A stretch of DNA of 25,098 nt from NCBI GenBank assembly GCA_964537875.1, contig CAZIDN010000055.1, forward strand, positions 1 through 25,098, read 5' to 3'. The stretch comes from JAPKZH01 sp964537875 (lineage in GTDB: Bacteria; Acidobacteriota; Aminicenantia; Aminicenantales; UBA4085). Within the stretch, counting starts at the first letter, position 1. Each line of letters begins with the position of its first letter. A program made the position numbers and the translations under genes. The notes below the pieces were generated by a model, which was given only the letters and a program-made list of their open reading frames with translations, was not told the DNA's origin and searched no databases. Shown piece after piece: positions 1 through 6,495 of the stretch.

Positions 1-563
1 TCGCCAGGGTGACCCGGGTCCTCTCACTCCGCCAGCCCGACCTCAGGGTTGTCCTCGAAGAAGTCACCAACACCCACAACGCCAACGCCGTGCTGCGGAC
101 ATGCGACGCGGCCGGAGTTCTTCATATCGATGTCATCGGCTCGAGCGAGGATCCCCTGCCGATCAACAAAGCCATCACGACGCGCGCCGACAAATGGGTC
201 CAAATCCATTTTTATCCGACCACCCAGGATTGCCTGATCCAGCTCAAGAAACAAAAATTCAAAATTGCCGCGACCCACCTGGGAGAGGATTCCATTCTCT
301 ATACCGAGCTGGATTTCACGCAGCCGCTGGCCCTGGTCTTCGGTAACGAATCCGAAGGCATCTCAGAGCAGGCCCTGGACCTGGCGGATTACAAGGTCAA
401 GATCCCGATGTTCGGGATGGTCCAGAGCTTGAACCTTTCTGTTTCGGTTGGGATTATCCTCTACGAGGCTTTGAGGCAGCGGTTCGACAAAGGCTTTTAC
501 GAGAGCCGGAGAATGTCGCCGGAAGAATTTGAGGAATATCTGAACAAATGGCTTGATCTATAA
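1..563 (+). CDS. trmH: tRNA (guanosine-2'-O-)-methyltransferase, TrmH/SpoU family (5' end cut by window)
   Basis: SPOUT-class methyltransferase expected to 2'-O-methylate G18 in the tRNA D-loop using SAM. Counting from the GTG at position 9, motif 1 is NANAVLRTCDAAG (residues 24-36, with the conserved Arg30), motif 2 is LVFGNESEGI (109-118) and motif 3 is IPMFGMVQSLNLSVSVG (132-148). These build the trefoil-knot SAM site. The frame stays open upstream of that GTG to the window edge. The residues before it (Ala-Arg, then VTRVLSLRQPDL) line up with the ARICEMLARRQPDL start region I know from E. coli TrmH. The GTG is therefore probably internal and a few N-terminal codons lie outside the window. 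It converges on the minus-strand HtrA-like operon across a shared hairpin. The assignment to TrmH rather than TrmL or RlmB rests on motif 1 and the N-terminal match. Confidence 0.9.
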   Translation, partial: ARVTRVLSLRQPDLRVVLEEVTNTHNANAVLRTCDAAGVLHIDVIGSSEDPLPINKAITTRADKWVQIHFYPTTQDCLIQLKKQKFKIAATHLGEDSILYTELDFTQPLALVFGNESEGISEQALDLADYKVKIPMFGMVQSLNLSVSVGIILYEALRQRFDKGFYESRRMSPEEFEEYLNKWLDL

Positions 564-606
564 AAAAAGGGGGCCGACTCCGGAAACCATCCGGGATCGA
601 TCCCCC
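562..606 (-). terminator. Intrinsic terminator of the sigma/anti-sigma/HtrA operon
   Basis: Read on the minus strand, a GC-rich imperfect hairpin closed by GGGGG (606-602) and CCCCC (573-569), with an inner CCGG/CCGG pair, is followed at once by seven T residues. It begins just after the stop codon of the HtrA-like gene. The stem has internal mismatches. A plus-strand role for trmH is less likely because no T-run follows on that side. Confidence 0.6.
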
Positions 607-611
607 GACGA

Positions 612-2318
612 TTAGATCTTGTAGATAATCCCCGAGGTTTTGTAGATTTTCTGAAACCGTTTGGCCAACTCCGGGTCTTTTTCCGTCTGCTGCTGGACTC
701 TTTTTTCGATATCCTCGAACAGCTTTTTCACGCTTTCATCCGATTTCTGGTTGAATTCCTGGATCTGCTTCTGGTAGACCTCGTTGGATTTTCTCGTCTG
801 CTCTTGAAGGAGCCGGGCATTGTTCTCAAAATCCCCGAAAAAACCCTCGAAGCCCCTTTCGTCTTCTCCGATCTCGACCTCCAGGGTCATCGCCTTTTTG
901 TCGCGGACAAATTCGATCTTGATCTTGTCGCCTTTCTTCTTGTCCTGGATCATCTCGCTCAGCTCGGCAACGGTTTCCAGGCGCTTTCCATCGGCTTTCA
1001 CGATCACGTCTCCGATCTTCAGCCCGGCTTTTTGGGCCGGGCTGTCCTCGACAAATTCCCTGACTAAAAGCCCCACGCCTTCCTTGATCCCGAAAAAGGC
1101 GGCAAGGTCCTTATTCAACGGATCTAAGGTAACACCGATGTATTTTCTCTTCTCCAAGGTGAAAAAACGGTCCCTTTTCAGCTCCGGGAGCGTCCTGGGG
1201 GCGAGCTTAGGAGCCTGAGGCGTTTTTTCTGGCTTAGCGCTGCGCGGTTCGAAAGGGGTCAAAGGCCTGGGCGCAAAGAACTGGGGAAACAACAGTTCGA
1301 GCTCTCTCTTGGCTTCATCCTCGGTGAACTCCCCTAGCTTGACCTTGACATCCATCGGCTTTCCGTCACGCTCGATCCTGACCGTAACATCCCGGCCGGG
1401 CTTCCGGCTTCGGATCTCCCAGGACAGCGCCTGCCCCGAGGTAATCTCTTTTCCATCGATCTTGAGAATGATATCGCCGTCTTTGAGCTTGGCCAGTTCT
1501 GCCGGGCTTTTCGAATTAATATCGACAATTTCCACTTTTCCGTCCTGCTCTCGGACCGAAACGCCGATCCAGCCTCTCGCGACTTTGCCGCTTTTCTTCA
1601 GCTCGGAAGAAATGGAGCTGACGATATCGATCGGGGTCGCCTTGGCCAAGCCCGAGGCCGGCGCTTCGCCCCGGCTGAGGGCATATCCGGAAGCGACTGT
1701 CAACTGGTCGCGAAATTCGAAGACCAGCGGCTGATCTTCGGTATACGCGCCGCGGAGAAGGCCGATCATCTGCCCTTCCTTATTGACGACGGGGCTTCCG
1801 CTGGCACCGGGCACAACCCAGACGTTCAGGCGGAGACTGTCTTGGGCGATCGAGCTGACGATCCCCTGGGTGATGGCCGGCGTGTTTTCCGGAGAGAGCC
1901 CGACCACGCCGATCCAGGCGCCAGGGCTCAGGTCGCTGGACTTGCCCATGGCGATGGGGACCAGACCCTTATCTTTAGCCTGAATGAGGGCGATCTGCGT
2001 CTGCGTATCAAGGCCTTTGAACTCCGCCTTGATTCTCTTTCCGTCGGCCGTGATCACGTTGATCTCTTCCTCGCGGGGAGAAATCAGGGCGGTCGTCACG
2101 ATAAAACCGTCTTTGTCGATGACAACGCCCGTAGCGATCTTTCTCATCCCGTTGCGGGCTTCCACTTTGACGACACTGGGAGCGACAATTTTGGTGATAT
2201 CTTCGATTTTCTTCTCATCGATCCCCGGCGTTACGGTCGCGGGCGCGGCCTTGACGCTTAAGGCCGCCGCTGCCAGAAGGATGGTGATGGTCGCGATCGA
2301 TTTTATTCTTGGAATCAT
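612..2318 (-). CDS. HtrA/DegP-like periplasmic protein with two PDZ domains and a degraded catalytic triad
   Basis: 568 aa. An N-terminal signal peptide (about residues 1-24, AAP cleavage region) is followed by a trypsin-like domain (about 37-230), PDZ1 (about 245-330), a Pro-rich linker (345-380), PDZ2 (about 390-485) and a charged coiled-coil tail (about 495-560). HtrA proteases carry VTNNHV, TDLAVL and GNSGGP around His, Asp and Ser. Here the matching segments are VTTALI (74-79, His replaced by Leu78), TQIALI (107-112, Asp replaced by Gln108) and GASGSP (171-176, Ser173 kept). The protein is therefore probably a non-proteolytic chaperone or sensor. It is the last gene of the operon. The ATG follows an AAGGAGG Shine-Dalgarno that overlaps the stop of the anti-sigma gene. 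Fold assignment is firm; loss of activity is inferred. Confidence 0.88.
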   Translation of the reverse strand: MIPRIKSIATITILLAAAALSVKAAPATVTPGIDEKKIEDITKIVAPSVVKVEARNGMRKIATGVVIDKDGFIVTTALISPREEEINVITADGKRIKAEFKGLDTQTQIALIQAKDKGLVPIAMGKSSDLSPGAWIGVVGLSPENTPAITQGIVSSIAQDSLRLNVWVVPGASGSPVVNKEGQMIGLLRGAYTEDQPLVFEFRDQLTVASGYALSRGEAPASGLAKATPIDIVSSISSELKKSGKVARGWIGVSVREQDGKVEIVDINSKSPAELAKLKDGDIILKIDGKEITSGQALSWEIRSRKPGRDVTVRIERDGKPMDVKVKLGEFTEDEAKRELELLFPQFFAPRPLTPFEPRSAKPEKTPQAPKLAPRTLPELKRDRFFTLEKRKYIGVTLDPLNKDLAAFFGIKEGVGLLVREFVEDSPAQKAGLKIGDVIVKADGKRLETVAELSEMIQDKKKGDKIKIEFVRDKKAMTLEVEIGEDERGFEGFFGDFENNARLLQEQTRKSNEVYQKQIQEFNQKSDESVKKLFEDIEKRVQQQTEKDPELAKRFQKIYKTSGIIYKI

Positions 2319-2332
2319 GGTTTAAAACCTCC

Positions 2333-2716
2333 TTAATATTTGATGAGGACATTGGAAGCGTCGGACACCTGTTCCAGGATATAAGCCGTCCTGGGCTCAT
2401 ACGACGCTTTGCGGATCTCGGGCGAATATTTCACGGGCTCCGAGATGGGCATGAAATCCCCGGGGCTCAAGGTCCCCTGGGCGGTCCGCGCGACGGATTC
2501 GGAGAGCGGACCTTTTTGAAGGACAAACATATTCACCACGACAAAGCAGACGAGCAGCACAGCGGCGGCTCCGGCCAGAGAATACCGGAACGTGAGGGCT
2601 CTTCGCATCTGAGGCAGGGCTTCTCGCCTGGCGGAGAGCTGGGACATCACTTTCCGCTCGAAATCCGGCGGAGCGGTGACTCGATCAAGCTTGCTCAAAA
2701 GGCTAAAATCTTCCAT
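2333..2716 (-). CDS. Putative membrane-anchored anti-sigma factor
   Basis: 127 aa, single-pass membrane protein. A cytoplasmic N-terminal part of about 43 residues (MEDFSLLSKLDRV...) is followed by a hydrophobic segment (about 44-66) and a short extracytoplasmic tail of about 60 residues. There is no HxxxCxxC zinc motif, so it is not a classical ZAS anti-sigma factor. I call it one because of its position directly behind an ECF sigma gene, its 14-nt overlap with that gene, and its topology. The start is set at the ATG at 2714-2716, which has an AAAGGAG ribosome site seven bases upstream. A longer frame beginning ten codons earlier has no such site. The stop TAA sits inside the Shine-Dalgarno of the HtrA-like gene, which suggests translational coupling. 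It could also be an uncharacterised operon protein. Confidence 0.72.
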   Translation of the reverse strand: MEDFSLLSKLDRVTAPPDFERKVMSQLSARREALPQMRRALTFRYSLAGAAAVLLVCFVVVNMFVLQKGPLSESVARTAQGTLSPGDFMPISEPVKYSPEIRKASYEPRTAYILEQVSDASNVLIKY

Positions 2717-3290
2717 CGAAGATCTCCTTTTTCTGGAAGGAAACATCCCCGGTCCTCGCTTTTTCCAGCTGTTTCTTGAGAATATTCCGGCCGCGGCTGA
2801 TCCTGGCCTTGACGGTCCCGACAGGCCTCTTGATGATCTGGGCGATTTCCTCCTGCGAATACCCCTCCATGTCTTTCAGGACGACGGGGATCCTGTAGCG
2901 GGGGCTGAGCGCATCGAGGGCCTGCCTGAGATTCCTGATGAGGCCGGAGTCCGAGGCCTCTTCGCTCGGCGTGCTGATCTCGATGGCCGGCGGCACGTCT
3001 TCGAGTGAAATAAGACCCATTCTCCACCTCTTCTTCAGCTCCGTCTTGGCCAGGTTGGAGGCGATGGCATAGACCCAGGAGGAAAAAGGAGCGATAGGCC
3101 TGTATTTGTTTGCCTTGAAAAACACCCGCAGGAATGTCTCCTGGGAGAGGTCTACGGCTTTTTGATAATCGCCGGTCACCTGGTACAAGTAATTCACGAT
3201 CTTATCCTTGTAAACATGGACGATTTTGGCGAAGGCTTCTTCATCGCCTGCCTGGATCTGGACGACCAGAGCCTGTTCATCCATATTCAT
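2703..3290 (-). CDS. ECF-type RNA polymerase sigma factor
   Basis: 195 aa. Sigma region 2 covers about residues 16-85 (AFAKIVHVYKDKIVNYLYQV, then the DLSQETFLRVF segment for core binding and the WVYAIASNLAK -10-recognition helix). Region 4 covers about 118-175 (LDALSPRYRIPVVLKDMEGY, helix-turn-helix SQEEIAQIIKRPVGTVKARI). No region 1.1 or 3 is present, as expected for group 4 sigma factors. I start at the ATG at 3288-3290 (MNMDEQ); a second ATG two codons later is equally possible. The frame continues far upstream, but those residues do not resemble sigma factors. First gene of a three-gene operon with a membrane anti-sigma candidate and an HtrA-like protein, the usual arrangement for an envelope-stress response. 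Confidence 0.92.
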   Translation of the reverse strand: MNMDEQALVVQIQAGDEEAFAKIVHVYKDKIVNYLYQVTGDYQKAVDLSQETFLRVFFKANKYRPIAPFSSWVYAIASNLAKTELKKRWRMGLISLEDVPPAIEISTPSEEASDSGLIRNLRQALDALSPRYRIPVVLKDMEGYSQEEIAQIIKRPVGTVKARISRGRNILKKQLEKARTGDVSFQKKEIFDGRF

Positions 3291-3335
3291 TGTTTTTAAA
3301 CTCTTGCGCTTCCTCAAACGTTGCATTTTTCTAAA

Positions 3336-3364
3336 GGATAACAGAAAAAAAAGCCTAAATTCAA
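3336..3364 (-). promoter_or_regulatory. Weak candidate promoter for the ECF sigma operon
   Basis: On the minus strand TTGAAT (3364-3359) is separated by 17 bp from TTATCC (3341-3336); a one-base shift gives TATCCT at 18 bp. The -10 match is poor and the spacer is T-rich. Position relative to the ATG (about 45 nt) is reasonable. Confidence 0.3.
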
Positions 3365-3394
3365 GGGGATGGATGGGCAAAAAATGGATCCTGT

Positions 3395-3475
3395 CACGGC
3401 ATATCCACTCTTGTCCTCGCTCAAGACCCTCCCACCCACCACCCATGAGCTGCGGGCAAGAGTGTATATGCCATG
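3395..3475. repeat. Hairpin repeat with G-quadruplex loop, copy 1
   Basis: Imperfect inverted repeat: left arm 3395-3416 and right arm 3454-3475 match at 19 of 22 positions, with one further T-G wobble. An inner stem GCTCA (3419-3423)/TGAGC (3446-3450) follows. The 22-nt loop (3424-3445) is C-rich. Its complement contains GGGTGGTGGGTGGGAGGG, a four-run G-quadruplex motif. The core CAAGACCCTCCCACCCACC recurs exactly at 24034-24052 between stems of unrelated sequence. Confidence 0.75.
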
Positions 3476-3594
3476 CCGCTCATTTTTACTTTAGGGCCAA
3501 AAAAAATTGTTTGGGAAACGATCCGGAGACGGCTTCGCTTCCTATCCCTGCCGGTGCGAAAGGGAAGAGATCCAACATAAATCGCTTAAATTTC

Positions 3595-3623
3595 TTTATT
3601 AGATAGATGCTTTTCGCTACAAT
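3595..3623 (+). promoter_or_regulatory. Candidate promoter for the oxidoreductase gene
   Basis: TACAAT (3618-3623) fits a -10 box; the -35 region at 17 bp (TTTATT) is poor. The 12-mer TTCGCTACAATA around this -10 recurs exactly upstream of the second ECF sigma gene (19709-19720). Confidence 0.33.
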
Positions 3624-3684
3624 AATCCATTATTTTAAAAGAACGAAAAAAATCCAAATTATTGGATTTTAAGAGGATTCAGGA

Positions 3685-4809
3685 ATGAGTGAAAATCGAG
3701 AAAATTCCATCCTTTTTACTCCGATAAAAATCGGGGCTATCCAAACTCCGAACAGGTTTGTCCGTTCGGCAACCCATGATTTCATGGCCAAGGATGACGG
3801 GACGGCCACCGAACGCCAGGTGCAACTTTTCAGGCGGCTCGCCGAGGGCGAAGTGGGGTTGATCATCACCGGCCATGTCTATGTCAATCCAAGTGGCAAG
3901 GCCAGCCCCCGCCAAGCGGGAATCAGCGAAGACCGTTTCATCGAGGGCTTGCGCCGCATCCCCGAGGCCGTTCATGCCTTCCCGTCAAAGATCTTTATCC
4001 AGCTTGCCCATGCCGGTCGCCAGACAAAGGAAAAATATTGCGGCTGCACTCCCCTGGCCCCGTCGGCTGTCTATGAGCCAACACTCAAGATCACTCCCAA
4101 AGAAATGACCCAACAAGAGGTCCTGGGAATCATCGATGATTTCGTCCAGGCCGGGCGAAGGGCCAAAGAAGCCGGTTTTGACGGGGCCCAGCTCCACATT
4201 GCCCATGGCTACCTGCTCAGCAGCTTTATCTCTCCTTACACAAACCGGCGGGCCGACGAATGGGGCGGATCGATCACGAACAGGCTTCGCATTGTTGTTG
4301 AGATCGTCCGGGGAATCAAGGGGATGCTCGGAAAAGAATTCCCGATGATCGCCAAGCTCAATGCGACAGATTACCTTCCGACAGGCCTGCAGCTTGGAGA
4401 GAGTATCGAAATGGCCAAGATTCTGGAGGGCGAAGGGATTGACGGGATCGAAGTCAGCGGCGGAATGTCCGAGGCCGGCAAAGGCTCGATGTGGCAGGGC
4501 CTGCGATCGGAAGAGGAAGAGGGATATTTTGTCGAGAGCGCTTCGAAATTCAAGCAGGCGCTCCATGTCCCGATTTTTGGGCTCGGCGGAAATCGCACCT
4601 TCGCGGTGATCGAAAGGATCGTCAGCGAAGGAAAAGCCGACCTTATTTCATTGAGCCGACCTTTAATCCGCGACCCTTATCTCATAAAAAAATTCCGCAC
4701 GGGCCAGATCGACAAGTCCGAGTGCATCTCCTGCAATAAATGCTTAAACCCCCGGGGCATTGCCTGCGCCGAGCTGAGAAAAAAGAAGGCAAGACCCGAC
4801 AGCCGTTAA
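3685..4809 (+). CDS. NADH:flavin oxidoreductase, old yellow enzyme family
   Basis: 374 aa, a single FMN-binding TIM barrel. Family landmarks are PNRFVRSAT (22-30), QLAHAGRQ (106-113), the signature AQLHIAHGYLLSSFISPYTN (168-187) with the substrate-binding pair His171/His174, RRADEWGGSITNRLR (188-202), and the C-terminal phosphate site FGLGGNRT (298-305) with LSRPLIRDP (323-331). A Cys cluster follows at 347, 350, 353 and 361 (CISCNKC then C). It resembles the 4Fe-4S ligands of 2,4-dienoyl-CoA reductase-type members, yet the protein ends soon after and lacks their FAD/NAD(P)H domain. It probably reduces an activated alkene, but the substrate cannot be read from sequence. The start ATG has an AGAGGA site upstream. 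It ends 17 bp from the convergent helicase with no visible terminator. Confidence 0.9.
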   Translation: MSENRENSILFTPIKIGAIQTPNRFVRSATHDFMAKDDGTATERQVQLFRRLAEGEVGLIITGHVYVNPSGKASPRQAGISEDRFIEGLRRIPEAVHAFPSKIFIQLAHAGRQTKEKYCGCTPLAPSAVYEPTLKITPKEMTQQEVLGIIDDFVQAGRRAKEAGFDGAQLHIAHGYLLSSFISPYTNRRADEWGGSITNRLRIVVEIVRGIKGMLGKEFPMIAKLNATDYLPTGLQLGESIEMAKILEGEGIDGIEVSGGMSEAGKGSMWQGLRSEEEEGYFVESASKFKQALHVPIFGLGGNRTFAVIERIVSEGKADLISLSRPLIRDPYLIKKFRTGQIDKSECISCNKCLNPRGIACAELRKKKARPDSR

Positions 4810-4826
4810 TTATCCCGGCAGAATGA

Positions 4827-6107
4827 TCAGGTCAGATACAGTTCCCGTCGGCCGGGCGCACGATGACGCGGCGTGCTATTTCTTCGGCCGGAATCGTTCC
4901 GCCGTTGTTGACTGCGACCATGGGGCCTTCCGGAATGTCCCCTATTCTCAGGGCCATATTTGAAGCCCATATCCGTCACGAAAAGCTCGTTTCCCGCTGT
5001 CTGAACCGGGATCTTCATCCCGATAAAAGATTCAATGTCGTCGAGATGACTCCGATATTTCTCACAAGCCAAAGAAATGGCCTTGCCGGAATTCCCGGCC
5101 CTTGCCGTCCGGCCGATCCGGTGGACATAATTCTCTATGTCCTGGGGAAGGTCGTAGTTGATGACCATTTCCAGCTTGTCGATATGAAGCCCGCGCGCCG
5201 CCACATCGGTGGCGACCAGGTAAGGAAATTTGCCGGCCATAAAATCATCGATGACCCTCAGCCTTTGACTCTGGGGAAGATCTCCTGTCAGGTAGCGACA
5301 GCGGAGTCCGTTGGATTCGAGCTTCTTGGCCAGGCGAGCAGCGCTGTGCCGCATGTTCGTGAAGATCAAAGCATTGCGCGGCTTTCGCTCTTGAAGGATC
5401 CCCAACAAAAGATTGGGCTTGATATGGCTCTTCACATGATAGAGCTCCTGGGATATCGTGTCCACCGTCAGCTGTTCGGGAGTCAACTCGATCATGGTCG
5501 GACGATTCAGATACTCAGCCGCAATTTTCCGCGAGAGACGGTTCAGCGTCGCGCCGAAGAGCATGCTCTGTCGGTTGGACCGGGGAGGCATTTTTTGGAA
5601 TAATTTCCTGAGGTCCGGCATAAAGCCCATGTCAAAAAGGCGGTCCGCCTCGTCGATGACCAGGAATCCGATCTCATGAAGGTTGAGCTCGCCTCTTTCG
5701 CTGAAGTCCAGCAGCCTTCCCGGCGTGCCGATGATGATGTCCACGCCCTTTTTCAAAAGGGCCTGCTGGCGGGTATAGTTCACTCCTCCATATAAAGCGC
5801 CTACGGACAGGCCCATATGGCGGTTCAGAAGCTTTGCTTCGCCTTCGATCTGGACGGCCAGCTCCCTGGTCGGCACGATGATCAACGCTTTTCTTTTTTT
5901 GGACGACCTGTCCAGAGGCATGCGTTCGAAAAGCGTAATGAGAAACGCGGCTGTTTTGCCGGTTCCGGTCTGGGATTGGACGGCCACGTCCAGCCCCTGA
6001 AGCGTCTGGGCCAGGGTTTGTTCCTGGACCGGCGTCATTTCCGTGTAGCCCCTCTCCGCGATTCCGCGCTGTAGACTGGGGCTCAGTCCTAATTCCTTAA
6101 AAAACAT
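4827..6107 (-). CDS. DEAD-box ATP-dependent RNA helicase
   Basis: 426 aa. Both RecA-like domains are complete: Q motif TPVQEQ (25-30), Walker A SQTGTGKT (45-52), Ia PTRELA (79-84), Ib TPGR (128-131), DEAD (152-155), motif III GAT (185-187, where SAT is usual), motif V DVAARGLHID (301-310) and motif VI HRIGRTAR (329-336). A basic, Arg/Gly/His-rich tail of about 40 residues ends the protein and probably binds RNA. Length and N-terminus are of the bacterial RhlE/RhlB type, involved in ribosome assembly or mRNA decay; I do not separate these. Start ATG is preceded by AAAGGAAA. Apparently a single-gene unit. The Ser to Gly change in motif III is conservative and should not abolish activity. Confidence 0.93.
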   Translation of the reverse strand: MFFKELGLSPSLQRGIAERGYTEMTPVQEQTLAQTLQGLDVAVQSQTGTGKTAAFLITLFERMPLDRSSKKRKALIIVPTRELAVQIEGEAKLLNRHMGLSVGALYGGVNYTRQQALLKKGVDIIIGTPGRLLDFSERGELNLHEIGFLVIDEADRLFDMGFMPDLRKLFQKMPPRSNRQSMLFGATLNRLSRKIAAEYLNRPTMIELTPEQLTVDTISQELYHVKSHIKPNLLLGILQERKPRNALIFTNMRHSAARLAKKLESNGLRCRYLTGDLPQSQRLRVIDDFMAGKFPYLVATDVAARGLHIDKLEMVINYDLPQDIENYVHRIGRTARAGNSGKAISLACEKYRSHLDDIESFIGMKIPVQTAGNELFVTDMGFKYGPENRGHSGRPHGRSQQRRNDSGRRNSTPRHRAPGRRELYLT

Positions 6108-6126
6108 AGTTTTTCCTTTGATTTGA

Positions 6127-6153
6127 ATTCTAACATGAGGGGATGATCGTCAA
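6127..6153 (-). promoter_or_regulatory. Candidate promoter of the helicase gene
   Basis: Minus-strand TTGACG (6153-6148) and TAGAAT (6132-6127) are good boxes, but the spacer is only 15 bp, shorter than the optimum of 17. It lies just upstream of the AAAGGAAA ribosome site. Confidence 0.35.
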
Positions 6154-6277
6154 ACGAAACAATCGTTCGGAAGGGAATGACGATTCGGTATGACTATTTC
6201 CTACCAGATGTCTAGGCGCAGAGTATACGCTAAGCTAAGACGAATAGCAAGGACTATTTGTAAGCCATCTTTTGTAC

Positions 6278-6411
6278 GATTTCAAAGAGGCGTTGGCATC
6301 TCCCCCCGCCCCCTGGGGAACCAGTCCCGTCGATTCCCCCCGTCGAAAAACCGACGGGGCCCCCTTCCGCTAGGGGGACCTTAGGGGCGATACCAACGCC
6401 TCTTTGAAATC
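6278..6411 (-). repeat. Family A cloverleaf-like repeat, copy 1 (sense on minus strand)
   Basis: A 134-bp element bounded by 23-bp inverted repeats (6278-6300 and 6389-6411) that differ at one position. The interior encloses three further hairpins: GGAACC/GATTCC (6317-6337), CCCCGTCG/CGACGGGG around an A-run loop, and CCCCC/GGGGG around a TAGCGGA-type loop on the minus strand. The reverse complement of this interior matches the interior of the copy at 19516-19656. Both pairing defects become G-U wobbles when the minus strand is folded, so I assign minus as the sense strand. Confidence 0.85.
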
Positions 6412-6448
6412 ACATGCTTGAAGTTGCTTTAAGACTATTTTAGCCCGC

Positions 6449-6477
6449 TTGTCTGGAGATGGCGCGTTTCGTATAAT
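6449..6477 (+). promoter_or_regulatory. Promoter of the permease/GH28 pair
   Basis: TTGTCT (6449-6454), 17-bp spacer and a perfect TATAAT (6472-6477). The implied transcript starts about 12 nt before the TTG start codon of the permease, so the leader is very short. This supports TTG as the real start. Confidence 0.65.
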
Positions 6478-6495
6478 CAATCAGGGTCGCCTGGA

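Larger units (their letters stand above)
3291..3684. other. Divergent intergenic region (394 bp) between the sigma operon and the oxidoreductase
   Basis: No protein-coding gene is convincing here. The region holds weak candidate promoters for both flanking genes and the first copy of the G-quadruplex hairpin repeat (3395-3475). The stretch 3476-3590 shows nothing recognisable. Confidence 0.6.
6108..6495. other. Divergent intergenic region (388 bp) between helicase and permease
   Basis: Contains candidate promoters for both genes and a complete 134-bp family A repeat (6278-6411). No coding gene is supported; 6160-6277 shows nothing I recognise. Confidence 0.6.

Noticed and set aside
3291..3446. 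An upstream extension of the first ECF sigma factor
   Set aside because: The extra residues do not resemble sigma factors, no ribosome site is seen, and the frame would overlap the candidate promoter and the hairpin repeat.
4810..4826. A terminator between the convergent oxidoreductase and helicase genes
   Set aside because: The gap is 17 bp and holds no hairpin. The same is true of the 6-bp gap between the GH28 gene and the histidine kinase.
4827..6107. The GAT in place of SAT in helicase motif III as a sign of inactivation
   Set aside because: All other motifs are intact and Ser to Gly at this position is a mild change.
6278..6411. Family A repeat as a simple transcription terminator
   Set aside because: All copies are in divergent or 5' regions rather than after genes, and no T-run follows the outer stem.
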